This document shows positions 1 through 7,996 of a stretch of 64,000 nt of DNA, piece by piece. The position numbers and the translations under genes were made by a program. Where the stretch lies: contig NZ_CP073078.1 of NCBI RefSeq assembly GCF_018135625.1, positions 5,426,501-5,490,500 of the forward strand, given 5' to 3'. Position 1 is the first letter of the stretch, and each line of letters opens with the position of its first letter. This stretch comes from Phenylobacterium montanum. Its GTDB lineage: Bacteria > Pseudomonadota > Alphaproteobacteria > Caulobacterales > Caulobacteraceae. Under the pieces are notes generated by a model, which was given only the letters and a program-made list of their open reading frames with translations, did not search any database and was not told the DNA's origin.

Positions 1-232
1 CATTCTGGCCGGCGTCGAAGGTGAAGCCGGGTAGGCGCTGGACCATGTCGAAGGCGGTATTGGGGCGCGCGGCCGCGAAGAACTCCGGGCCGAACGAGGC
101 CTGACCGCTTTCGGCTTGAGGAGGTGATGCGTGAGCGGGGGAGAGCGCGCCAATCACAAAAAGACCCGCGACCGCCAACAAGCCATTTGGCGGGCCCGAT
201 CTGCGGCGCCATGCACGGCCCCATTCCCCCAA
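1..232 (-). CDS. TonB-dependent receptor, N-terminal fragment (runs off the left edge)
   Basis: Only about 77 N-terminal residues lie in the window. The visible part has an Arg-rich n-region (WRRRS), a hydrophobic core (GLLAVAGLFVIGALSPAHA) with an A-x-A-like cleavage site, and then the start of a TonB plug domain (PNTAFDMVQRLPGFTFDAG). That plug signature is typical of large alphaproteobacterial outer-membrane receptors. No ATG occurs in this frame. The best start is a TTG at 232, preceded at normal spacing by GGAGG (complement of 239-243), and it gives a sensible signal peptide. The substrate cannot be told from this fragment. The family call is secure; the start is inferred from the ribosome-binding site. 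Confidence 0.75.
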   Translation of the reverse strand, partial: MGEWGRAWRRRSGPPNGLLAVAGLFVIGALSPAHASPPQAESGQASFGPEFFAAARPNTAFDMVQRLPGFTFDAGQN

Positions 233-486
233 GCGGGACCTCCATTTTCGTGCGGCGAGGTTGCCTGCGCAGGTCGCACGCCCTCGCTTCGCCCCTGGTT
301 TCGCGCATGAAACTTACGCCAGCCTGACAGCGTTCAGTAGTCGCATCTGGTCACGGCGCTGAGCCTTGCGTTCCACGGGCGGCTGGCCGTATGAGATGTG
401 CATCGGGCAAAGCGGGCGCCCGATCAGACGGTCACCCCGTCCAAGACCTGCTCCATTTCCCGTGCTCGCGGGTCTGGAGTATTGGC

Positions 487-1683
487 ATGGACAAGGCCGA
501 TCCCAACAACGCCTCACTGTCTCCGTCCAGTGCCTCGAGTCTGAATCTCGTTGAGATCGGGGTCTATTTCCTGCGCCTTGGCGCGTTGGGGTTCGGCGGG
601 CCGGTGGCCCTGTGCGGCCAGATGGAGCGGGAGCTGGTGCATGAGAAGCGCTGGCTGAGCCAGGACGAGATGCGCGACGCCATCGCTGTCTCGCAATCCC
701 TGCCCGGGCCGCTGGCGATCCAGGTCGGCATTTTCATCGCCCATATGCGTGGCGGCTTCTGGGGGGCCTGGATCGGCGGCGCGGCCTTCATCCTGCCCAA
801 CTTCCTGATCGTCTCGATCCTGGCGGCGCTCTACGTCCACTTCGGCGGGCTCGGCTGGATGACGGCCGTGTTCTATGGCGTCAGCCCGGCGGTAATCGCC
901 CTGATCCTGCATTCCTGCTGGCGGCTGGCCAAGCTTGGCATGAAGGACTGGCTGCAGGCCGCCATAGCCGTGATCTGCTTCGTCATGACCGTGATCCTCC
1001 AGGCCGAGGTTGCGCTGCTGTTCATCGGCGCTGGCCTGGTCGGCATCGCCTATTACGGCTCGCTGTTCCGCAAGGCCGGCGGGGCTGCGGCGGCCGGCGC
1101 GGCGGTTCCGGCCGGCGTGGGCGCAGCGAAAGCGCCGATCCTCGTCCAGCTGTTCGCGTTCTTCCTCAAGGCCGGCTCGCTGACCTTCGGTAGCGGCCTG
1201 GTGATCGTTCCGTTCCTTGAAAAGGGCGTGGTTCAACAAGCCGGCTGGCTGAACGGGCGCGAGTTCCTGGTGGCGGTCGCGGTCGGCATGCTCAGCCCCG
1301 GCCCGGTCGTGATCACCGCCACATTCGTCGGCTTCCTGGTCGCGGGCGTCTGGGGCGCCGCGGCCGCGACCGTCGGAATCTTCCTGCCCTCGTTCCTGTT
1401 CGTGCTGGTGGTCGCCCCGCTCCTGGCCCGCCACCGCCAGAACCCGAACGTCCAGGGCTTCATCAAGGGCGCCTATGCCGCGGCCATAGGGACGATCCTG
1501 GGGGCTTGCGTGCTCCTGGGGAAGATCGCCATCGGCGACTGGCTGACGGCGCTGATCGCGCTTGCGGCCCTGATCGTCCTGTTCCGCACCAAGGTCAGCA
1601 ATCCGCTGCTCGTCGCCATGGCGGCGACCATCGGCCTGATCGCGTTCCCGCTGCTTCACCCCAGCTGGGTCTATGTGAAGTGA
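487..1683 (+). CDS. chrA: Chromate transporter, CHR family (ChrA)
   Basis: 398 aa inner-membrane protein of the CHR family, which exports chromate from the cytoplasm and protects against chromate taken up by sulfate permeases. The length matches two-domain ChrA proteins of about 400 aa. The N-terminal CHR domain carries the FGGP signature at about residues 36-39 and the second half repeats the fold, with a second conserved stretch (LTFGSG, then LSPGPVV). Many hydrophobic segments alternate with short loops. The frame is open further upstream, but the ATG at 487 follows a GGAG-like site and starts just before the conserved domain. It leads a run of four same-strand genes with short gaps. Transport of chromate rather than another oxyanion is a family inference. 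Confidence 0.88.
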   Translation: MDKADPNNASLSPSSASSLNLVEIGVYFLRLGALGFGGPVALCGQMERELVHEKRWLSQDEMRDAIAVSQSLPGPLAIQVGIFIAHMRGGFWGAWIGGAAFILPNFLIVSILAALYVHFGGLGWMTAVFYGVSPAVIALILHSCWRLAKLGMKDWLQAAIAVICFVMTVILQAEVALLFIGAGLVGIAYYGSLFRKAGGAAAAGAAVPAGVGAAKAPILVQLFAFFLKAGSLTFGSGLVIVPFLEKGVVQQAGWLNGREFLVAVAVGMLSPGPVVITATFVGFLVAGVWGAAAATVGIFLPSFLFVLVVAPLLARHRQNPNVQGFIKGAYAAAIGTILGACVLLGKIAIGDWLTALIALAALIVLFRTKVSNPLLVAMAATIGLIAFPLLHPSWVYVK

Positions 1684-1720
1684 CCCGGCCAGTTCCCGTC
1701 CGAAACCAGGAGACCTGCTC

Positions 1721-2599
1721 ATGAACCGTTTTCTGTTCGCATGGATCGCCGCCGCGGCGCTGTTGGCCGGGTCGGTCGAGGCGGCGGAGCCCGATTGGGA
1801 CGCCGTCGGCAAGGCGCTCGGCAAGACTGGCGCGGTCCAGCCTGGTGGGATCTACAAGGTCCCCCTGCCGCGCACGGACTTGAAGGTGACGCTCGACGGC
1901 GTGCCGCTGAAGGCCGGCTTCGCACTGGGCTCTTGGGTGGCCTTCGAGCCCATGGGAGACCAGGCCATGGCGATGGGCGACCTGGTCCTGACCCACGACG
2001 AGGTCAATCCGGTGATGTCAAAGCTGGAGGCCGAGGGCTTCGAGGTCACCGCTCTGCACAACCACCTGCTGCGATCCACGCCCGCGACGATGTATATGCA
2101 CGTCGAAGGCCATGGCGATCCTGTCAAGCTCGCCGCGTCTCTGCATGAAGCCCTGTCCCTCAGCCAGACGCCCTTCGCGCCGCCGTCTGCTCCCGCGGCT
2201 CAGGCCGCGCCTGAAATCGACGCCGCCGCCATCGATCAGGCGCTCGGCGCCAAGGGCAAGCTCAATGGCGGCGTCCTGCAGTACAGCGTCGCGCGCAAGG
2301 ACGAGGTTCGCGACGGCGGCATGGCCCTGGCGCCCGCCATGGGAACCGCCACGGCCATCAATTTCCAGCCGGCCGGCCCGGGGAAGGTCGCAGCCACAGG
2401 CGACTTCGTGCTGATCGCCAGCGAGGTCAATCCGGTGATCAAGGCCCTGCGCGGCCATGGAATCGAGGTGACCGCCGTGCACAATCACATGCTGAACGAC
2501 CAGCCGCGGATTTTCTTCCTGCATTTCTGGGGGCACGGTGAGGCCAAGGCGGTCGCAGAGGGGCTGGCCGCCGCCCTGAAGCAGACCAACGTGCAATAG
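1721..2599 (+). CDS. Exported DUF1259 protein, two tandem copies
   Basis: 292 aa protein with a clear Sec signal peptide (about residues 1-22, ending SVEAAEP). It then holds two internally similar halves, each with the pattern 'D(L/F)VL...EVNPV...AEGFEVTA(L/V)HNHxL...GHG'. This repeated HNH/GHG arrangement is the DUF1259 (LppY/LpqO) signature. The biochemical role of the family is not established; the conserved His residues suggest metal binding, which is inference. The gene follows chrA by 37 bp and probably belongs to the same transcript. From general knowledge DUF1259 proteins occur beside ChrA transporters in other genomes, which hints at a periplasmic accessory role in oxyanion handling. 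Confidence 0.85.
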   Translation: MNRFLFAWIAAAALLAGSVEAAEPDWDAVGKALGKTGAVQPGGIYKVPLPRTDLKVTLDGVPLKAGFALGSWVAFEPMGDQAMAMGDLVLTHDEVNPVMSKLEAEGFEVTALHNHLLRSTPATMYMHVEGHGDPVKLAASLHEALSLSQTPFAPPSAPAAQAAPEIDAAAIDQALGAKGKLNGGVLQYSVARKDEVRDGGMALAPAMGTATAINFQPAGPGKVAATGDFVLIASEVNPVIKALRGHGIEVTAVHNHMLNDQPRIFFLHFWGHGEAKAVAEGLAAALKQTNVQ

Positions 2600-2607
2600 G
2601 GGGAGTC

Positions 2608-3684
2608 ATGGCCTCGGATCGCCCTTTGCGGATCGCCCTGGTCTGGCGGGGCGACCCGCATGCCGTCCCGCTGCAGTTTCCGCGGCTGCAGCCGATCCAC
2701 GACGCGCTCGAGAGGGTCGACGTGGCCCCCGCGCCCGTCGCCTTCTCCGAGGCGGCGGTCGAGGAGGCGCGCATCCAACTCCTCGCCTGCGACGGCGTCC
2801 TGGCCTGGGTCGACCCCCTGACCGAGGGCGTGGACCGGACCCGGTTCGACGCCCTGCTGCGGGAGGTGTCGGAGGCGGGCGTCTGGGTCAGCGCCCATCC
2901 GGAGGTGATCCTGAAAATGGGGGTCAAGGAGGTGCTGGCGCGAACCCGGAGCCTGGGCTGGGGGACCGACACCCACGCCTATGCGACTGCCGAGGCCTTT
3001 CGCACGGCCTTCCCGGCGCGGCTGGCGGCCGGCCGCATCCGGGTGCTGAAGCAGAACCGCGGCAACGGCAATCAGGGGGTCTTCAAGGTGGAGCTCGAAG
3101 ACCCGGCGCAACCTGTCGGCCCGGGGTCTCTGGTGACCGTCCTGGAAGCCCGTAGCGACCGGCCGGAACCTGGCGTGCGTCTCGGCGACTTCATGGCCCG
3201 GTGCGAGGCGTTCCTGGCCGGCGAGGGCCGCCTGGTCGACCAGGCCTATCAGTCCCGTGTCGGTGAGGGCCTGATCCGCTGCTACATGACCCAGAACCGG
3301 GTGATCGGCTTTTCCGAGCAGTTCCCGCGCAACCTGGCGATCGGCGAGCCGGACCTGCCGAGCTTCGGCATGGCGCGCGAGAAGACCATGCACGACGAGG
3401 CCGCGCCTCGCTTCCAGGGCCTTCGCCGCAGCATGGAGCAGGATTGGACGCCGGGGCTGCAGGCCCTGCTGGGCATAGAGACCCGCGACCTGCCGGTCCT
3501 GTGGGACGCCGACTTCCTCTATGGGCCGAAGACGGCCGCGGGTGACGACAGCTTCGTTCTCTGCGAGATCAACGTCAGTTGCGTCGTCCCCTATCCGCTG
3601 ACGGCGGTGGACGCGATCGCTGGCGCTGCAAAGGCGCTGGCCGCGGCCCATCGATCGAGGCGAGCAAGCCGAGACGGAGATTGA
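2608..3684 (+). CDS. ATP-grasp-like protein (Cj0069-type)
   Basis: 358 aa soluble protein with no signal peptide or membrane segment, starting 8 bp after the DUF1259 gene. The middle contains LKQNRGNGNQGVFKVE (about residues 149-164), a glycine-rich loop with preceding Lys as in ATP-grasp ligases. Near the C-terminus comes 'LCEINVSCVVPYP', like the metal-binding E-x-N motif of that fold. The whole looks like the poorly characterised Cj0069 family. An ATP-dependent ligase is the plausible biochemical class, but the substrate is unknown. Its place in a chrA-led operon is the only hint at its job. Confidence 0.6.
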   Translation: MASDRPLRIALVWRGDPHAVPLQFPRLQPIHDALERVDVAPAPVAFSEAAVEEARIQLLACDGVLAWVDPLTEGVDRTRFDALLREVSEAGVWVSAHPEVILKMGVKEVLARTRSLGWGTDTHAYATAEAFRTAFPARLAAGRIRVLKQNRGNGNQGVFKVELEDPAQPVGPGSLVTVLEARSDRPEPGVRLGDFMARCEAFLAGEGRLVDQAYQSRVGEGLIRCYMTQNRVIGFSEQFPRNLAIGEPDLPSFGMAREKTMHDEAAPRFQGLRRSMEQDWTPGLQALLGIETRDLPVLWDADFLYGPKTAAGDDSFVLCEINVSCVVPYPLTAVDAIAGAAKALAAAHRSRRASRDGD

Positions 3685-3686
3685 CC

Positions 3687-4673
3687 ATGCTCAAGATGAT
3701 CCGCCCGGCGCTTGCGCTGTCGGCCCTGCTCCTGCTCGGCGCCGCGAGCCCGCCCCTGCCGCTGAAGCTGGTGAAGGACGTCCCGTTCGGCTCGTCCAGC
3801 GGACGCTTCGACTATGCCAGCCTGGACCCGAAGACGGGGTTGCTGTTCGTCGCCGATCTGGCCGGCGGCCACGTGCGGGTGTTCGACGTGCGGCAGGAGC
3901 GCCTGGCGGGGTCCATCGACAGCGTCCAGGCGGCGCACGGCGTCCTGGCCGTGCCCGAACTCGGCCGCGTCTACGCCTCGGCGACCAGCGCCGATCAGGT
4001 GGTGGCGATCGACGAGGCCGCGATGAAGATCGTCGCCCGCATCCCCGCCGGCCACTATCCGGACGGGATCGCCTGGGAGCCGAAGGGGCGCAAGCTCTAT
4101 GTCTCCGACGAACATGGCGACAGCGTCACCGTGATCGACGCGGCCGCCAACAGGCGCCTGGCGACGATCCCGCTCGGCGGGGAAGTCGGCAACACCCAAT
4201 ACGATCCCGGCTCCGGCCTGATCTATTCCAACGAGCAGACGCACGACGTGCTGGTGGGCATCGACCCGAAGACCGACCGCGTCATCTCGCGCGAGGCGCT
4301 GAAGGGCTGCCGTGGCGCTCATGGCCTGCAGATCGTGCAGAAGCCGCACCTGGCCCTGATCGCCTGCGAGGACAATGCGACCCTGGTGGCCTTCTCGCTC
4401 GACCGCCACGTTCAGCTCGCCCAGGCGCCGATCGGGGCCGACCCTGATGTCCTGGCCTATGATGACCAGGCCGGACGCCTCTATGTCTCGGCTGAGAGCG
4501 GGGTGGTGTCGGTGTTCCAGGTCGGGGCGGCCGGGGTTACGAAGCTCGGCCAGGCGTTCCTGGCCGACAATGCGCATGTCGTGGCGGTCGACCCGGCCTC
4601 CCACCGGGTGTTCTTCCCGCTGCGCAAGGGCGCGGCGATGCGGATCATGACGCCGGGCCAGGGCCCCTCATAG
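3687..4673 (+). CDS. Exported YncE-like beta-propeller protein
   Basis: 328 aa protein beginning with a hydrophobic signal segment (MLKMIRPALALSALLLLGAASPP). It then has repeated blades of the type 'LYVSDEHGDSVTVIDAAANRRLATIPLGG', as in YncE/NHL/cytochrome-d1-like propellers. The frame is open upstream, but the ATG at 3687 follows a GACGGAGA site, lies 2 bp after the previous stop and puts the signal peptide at the N-terminus. No catalytic residues are obvious; such proteins usually bind partners or ligands in the periplasm. It is the last gene of the chrA-led operon and its 3' end overlaps the convergent GNAT gene by 6 bp. Confidence 0.8.
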   Translation: MLKMIRPALALSALLLLGAASPPLPLKLVKDVPFGSSSGRFDYASLDPKTGLLFVADLAGGHVRVFDVRQERLAGSIDSVQAAHGVLAVPELGRVYASATSADQVVAIDEAAMKIVARIPAGHYPDGIAWEPKGRKLYVSDEHGDSVTVIDAAANRRLATIPLGGEVGNTQYDPGSGLIYSNEQTHDVLVGIDPKTDRVISREALKGCRGAHGLQIVQKPHLALIACEDNATLVAFSLDRHVQLAQAPIGADPDVLAYDDQAGRLYVSAESGVVSVFQVGAAGVTKLGQAFLADNAHVVAVDPASHRVFFPLRKGAAMRIMTPGQGPS

Positions 4674-5129
4674 CCGCTTGCGATACACCATGAACCCTGA
4701 CGCCGTGGCCACCCGGTCATAGAGCCGGCGCGCGGTCGCGTTGGTCTCCTGGGTCTGCCAATAGACCGTGCTGAGCCCGGCCGCTCGCGCCGCGTCGTAG
4801 ACCGCCTCGATCAGGCCCTCGCCCACGCCCCTACCGCGGGCCTCGGGGGCGGTGAACAGGTCCTGCAGGTAGCAGTTTGGCGTCAGCATGGTGGTGCTGC
4901 GGTGGAACAGGTAGTGGACTAGGCCCAGGAGCTTGCCGTCGGCCTCAGCCACCAGGGCCCAGACCGGCTCGTAGGCGTCGAAAAAGCGCGCCCAGGTCGC
5001 CTGGGTGACCGCGGCGGGGAGGGCGGTCTCGCCGGTGCGGCCATAGAAGGCGTTGTAGCCGTCCCATAGCGGCAGCCACCGGTCGAAGTCGTCGGGGCGG
5101 ACGGGACGGACGATCGGGGCGTCGGGCAT
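4668..5129 (-). CDS. GNAT-family N-acetyltransferase
   Basis: 153 aa single-domain acetyltransferase. The acetyl-CoA pyrophosphate-binding motif APEARGRGVGEGL (R-G-x-G-x-G type) is visible in the middle, after the strand 'CYLQDLFTAPEARG', and the C-terminal 'ETNATARRLYDRV' helix is typical of GNAT motif B. The acceptor is unknown; this general RimI-like shape transfers acetyl from acetyl-CoA to an amine. It is the downstream neighbour of an HSL-type esterase on the same strand and converges with the beta-propeller gene. Confidence 0.88.
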   Translation of the reverse strand: MPDAPIVRPVRPDDFDRWLPLWDGYNAFYGRTGETALPAAVTQATWARFFDAYEPVWALVAEADGKLLGLVHYLFHRSTTMLTPNCYLQDLFTAPEARGRGVGEGLIEAVYDAARAAGLSTVYWQTQETNATARRLYDRVATASGFMVYRKRL

Positions 5130-5179
5130 GGCGGGGCTCCGGGGACGTCAGGCCGAGATGGCGACCCAATCTGGGCGGT

Positions 5180-6112
5180 TCAAGCCGTGAGCGCGGCCGC
5201 CAGTTGGGCGCCGATCGCCCGGGCCGCCTCCAGGGCGTAGGGGATGGCGCGGGGCAGGGCGTAGAAATAGTGGATCATGCCGCCATGGTCGGTGTGCCGT
5301 ACCGGGACGCCGGCCAGGGCCAGCCGGCTGGCGAAGGCCTCGGCCTCGTCTCGGAAGGGGTCGAACTCGGCGCTGTGCACCAGGGTCGGCGGTAGGGCCG
5401 AAAGGTCCGGGGCGAGCAGGGGCGAAAGGCGAGGGTCGGCCGGGTCGGCGCCCGGCGGCAGATAGTCCGCCAGGTCCGCCGCCATGGTCGCGCGGTCGAG
5501 GAAATAGCCCTCGGCATAGGCCAGGCGCGAGGCGCTCTCGCGGGCGACGTCGAGGATCGGGCACACGAGCAGCAGCGCCTTGGGCGCGGGGGCGCCGGCG
5601 GAGGCCAGCTCCAGGGCCGCCGCCGCCGCGAGCCCGCCGCCGGCGCTGTCGCCGCCGAAGCCCAGGCGGTCGGGGTCCAGCCCAAGCTCATCCGCCTTCG
5701 CGACGGCCCAGCGGAACGCCGCGGCGGCGTCCTCCAGCGCGGCCGGAAACGGATGCTCAGGCGCGAGGCGATAGCCGACCGAAAGCACTTTGCACCCCGC
5801 GGCCAGGGCCAGCCGGCGGCAGACCCCGTCATGGGTCTCCAGGCTGCCCGCGACCCAGCCGCCGCCGTGCAGGAAGACCAGCCCGGGCGCAGGTTCGTCC
5901 AGGTTTTCAGGGGTATAGAGGAAGGCGCGCAGGACGCCGGCGGGGCCGGAGATCTCGACGGACAGCGCAGCGACGCCGGGCTCTGGGTCGAGCTCGCCGA
6001 TATCCTTCAGGGCGTCCAGGTCGCGTCGACGCTGCGCTGCGCCCGCAGGCGCGGCAGGCCCTGACAGGGCCAACATCTTCAGGAAACGCTGGGCGTGACG
6101 GTCGAGCGGCAT
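5180..6112 (-). CDS. Alpha/beta hydrolase, hormone-sensitive-lipase type
   Basis: 310 aa cytoplasmic esterase. It has the oxyanion-hole motif HGGGW (residues 82-86) and the nucleophile elbow GDSAGGG with catalytic Ser156, both diagnostic of the HSL/bacterial family IV esterases. A later 'SAEFDPFRDEAE' supplies the acidic residue and 'DHGGMIHYF' the His. Family members hydrolyse short-chain acyl esters; the physiological substrate is unknown. The gene sits 20 bp upstream of nothing else on its strand except the GNAT, and 20 bp downstream of the carrier-protein gene, so it may be co-transcribed with that carrier protein and could act as an esterase or thioesterase in the same pathway. Confidence 0.88.
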   Translation of the reverse strand: MPLDRHAQRFLKMLALSGPAAPAGAAQRRRDLDALKDIGELDPEPGVAALSVEISGPAGVLRAFLYTPENLDEPAPGLVFLHGGGWVAGSLETHDGVCRRLALAAGCKVLSVGYRLAPEHPFPAALEDAAAAFRWAVAKADELGLDPDRLGFGGDSAGGGLAAAAALELASAGAPAPKALLLVCPILDVARESASRLAYAEGYFLDRATMAADLADYLPPGADPADPRLSPLLAPDLSALPPTLVHSAEFDPFRDEAEAFASRLALAGVPVRHTDHGGMIHYFYALPRAIPYALEAARAIGAQLAAALTA

Positions 6113-6132
6113 GGGGCCAGCCTAGCCGTCGC

Positions 6133-6399
6133 TCAGGCGGCGGTCACCTTCGCCACCAGGGCTTCGATGGCGCGCAGGGTGCGGAAATGCTCGGGCTTCA
6201 TCAGGGCGGCGGGGATTTCGATATCGAACTCGCCTTCCACGGCCAGCATCAGGTTGACCATGTCGACCGAGGTCAGGCCGGCCTCGTTCAGGTCCTGGTC
6301 CAAGTCGGTCACGGCCGGCCGGCCGCGCTTGGCCAGAAGGCCTTGCACGATGCCGTCGATCCGCGGATCGCACGCCGCCCTACGCTGTTCCGCAATCAT
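6133..6399 (-). CDS. Small acyl-carrier-type protein, probable partner of the aa:CP ligase
   Basis: 88 aa acidic helical protein of the phosphopantetheine carrier fold. The attachment motif is L-N-E-A-G-L-T-S-V-D-M, with Ser44 as the predicted phosphopantetheine site; the usual DSL is replaced by TSV. The start ATG at 6399 is supported by a GGGGGACAG site just upstream. It is not FabF-linked and is too divergent to be the housekeeping ACP. Across 343 bp it is divergent from an acyl-CoA dehydrogenase and an amino acid:[carrier protein] ligase. Such ligases are known to load a dedicated small carrier protein encoded nearby, and this is the obvious candidate. The carried amino acid and the product are unknown. 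Confidence 0.82.
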   Translation of the reverse strand: MIAEQRRAACDPRIDGIVQGLLAKRGRPAVTDLDQDLNEAGLTSVDMVNLMLAVEGEFDIEIPAALMKPEHFRTLRAIEALVAKVTAA

Positions 6400-6742
6400 C
6401 GCCTGTCCCCCGGCAGGACCAAACAGGTCCCGAAACCCCGGCTCCGCGTGGCGCCGGTCTTGCAACCGCCTGCTCGTCCACCGGCTGCATCCGCATCTGT
6501 GGAACAAGTCAGCCGGGTCAGTGTCAAGGCATAAGGTGAACGCAGGGTGTAACCGTGGTCACTATCGGATGTGAATTTCGCTGAACAAGGATCCAAACCT
6601 GGATCAAGCATTCGGAAACGTCATTGCGCAAATTTGGCCGTCCAGTCTCGCCAAGTCACTAGCAACGCGACCGGGCCAGGGATAGCGTGGCTTCGTCGAG
6701 GCCACGGCGCAGGGGCAAAGTGTGGGAACCGAGGGCCGTAAC
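6400..6742. promoter_or_regulatory. 343-bp divergent intergenic region
   Basis: The stretch separates the carrier protein (minus) from the acyl-CoA dehydrogenase (plus) and must hold both promoters. GC drops in its right half. A small inverted repeat GATCCA-AACC-TGGATC lies at 6590-6605 and could be a regulator site, though 6-bp arms are weak evidence. No convincing small ORF or structured RNA was seen. Confidence 0.4.
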
Positions 6743-7984
6743 ATGACCGTTCATGATCTGAGAGGCGCCGGGAGCGCCGCAGCGACCTTGGAAGCGTCGC
6801 CGGCGGCGGGGCCCGGCGAGGCGCCGACCGACAGCATGTTCGAACGTGCCCGCCGCGTCGCTGCGGTCGCCGCCAGCTTTGCCGAGGCGGTCGACCGCGA
6901 GGCTCGCTTCCCCGCCGAGGCCATTGCGGCGATCAAGGCCGAGCGGCTGTTCGGCGTGCTGGTCCCCAAGGCCCTGTGCGGCGAAGGCGCCAGCCACGGC
7001 GACGTGGCCGAGATTTGCTACATCCTGGGCCAGGCCTGCGCCTCCTCGGCGATGATCTATGCGATGCACCAGGTGAAGATCGCCTGCGTGGCCAGGCACG
7101 TGGAGCCTGGCGCCTGGCATGAGGGCTTCCTGCGGCGCGTGGTCGAACAGCAATGGCTGGTGGCCTCGTCCACCACCGAGGGCCAGGCCGGCGGCAATGT
7201 CCGTTCCAGCGCGGCTCCAGTGGCCCCCGTCGGCGGCCGCATCACCCTCGACCGCGACGCCAGCGTGATCTCCTACGGCGCCGACGCCGACGCCCTGGTC
7301 ACCACCGCCCGCCGCTCGGCCGACGCGGCCAGCTCCGACCAGGTGCTGCTGGTGCTGGAACGCGCCGACTACAGCCTGGCCCAGACCCAGACCTGGGACA
7401 CGCTGGGCATGCGCGGCACCTGCAGCATCGGTTTTGCGCTGAAGGCCGACGCGGACCGCGCCCAGATCATGGGGCCGGCCTACGAGGTGATCCACAGCCA
7501 ATCCATGGTGCCCTCGGCCCACATCTTCTGGTCCTCGGCCTGGGCCGGCGTCGCCGCGGCCGCGGTCGAACGCGCCCGCAAGTTCATCCGCAAGGCCGCT
7601 CGCGGCGCCGGCGGCCAGTTGCCGCCCGCCGCCGCCTATCTGAACAAGGCCCAGGCCTCGCTCCGCGCGCTCCGGGCGCTCCTGGCCGCGGCCATCGACC
7701 GCTACGAAGCGATCAAGCACGACCCCGCGGCCCTGGCCGAGATCGAGTTCCAGACCACCATCAACCTCTTGAAGGTCGACGTCTCCGAATTGGCGGTGGC
7801 CACGGTGATGAGCGCGCTGCGCACCTGCGGCCTGTCCGGCTATCGCAACGACAGCGACGCCAGCATCGGCCGCCATCTGCGCGACGTGCTGTCCTCGCCG
7901 ATCATGATCAACAACGACCGTATCCTGGCCAATCTCGCGGCTTCGAGCCTGGTCGCCGAAACGCCCCAGGGCCTGCGTGGCTGA
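6743..7984 (+). CDS. Acyl-CoA dehydrogenase family flavoprotein
   Basis: 413 aa. It shows the acyl-CoA dehydrogenase layout: an N-terminal helical domain ('FPAEAIAAIKAERLFGVLVPKALCG'), a central beta domain with the FAD/substrate loop ('VASSTTEGQAGGNVRSS', then 'WDTLGMRGTCS'), and a C-terminal helical bundle. The ATG at 6743 was chosen over an in-frame start 21 bp upstream because it begins directly before the domain and has GAGGG at usable spacing. The family normally desaturates acyl-CoA thioesters. Here the gene is followed after 12 bp by an amino acid:[carrier protein] ligase, so an aminoacyl- or acyl-carrier-protein substrate is a real possibility. That link is inferred from context only. 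Confidence 0.85.
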   Translation: MTVHDLRGAGSAAATLEASPAAGPGEAPTDSMFERARRVAAVAASFAEAVDREARFPAEAIAAIKAERLFGVLVPKALCGEGASHGDVAEICYILGQACASSAMIYAMHQVKIACVARHVEPGAWHEGFLRRVVEQQWLVASSTTEGQAGGNVRSSAAPVAPVGGRITLDRDASVISYGADADALVTTARRSADAASSDQVLLVLERADYSLAQTQTWDTLGMRGTCSIGFALKADADRAQIMGPAYEVIHSQSMVPSAHIFWSSAWAGVAAAAVERARKFIRKAARGAGGQLPPAAAYLNKAQASLRALRALLAAAIDRYEAIKHDPAALAEIEFQTTINLLKVDVSELAVATVMSALRTCGLSGYRNDSDASIGRHLRDVLSSPIMINNDRILANLAASSLVAETPQGLRG

Positions 7985-7996
7985 GACCCCTTTCAA

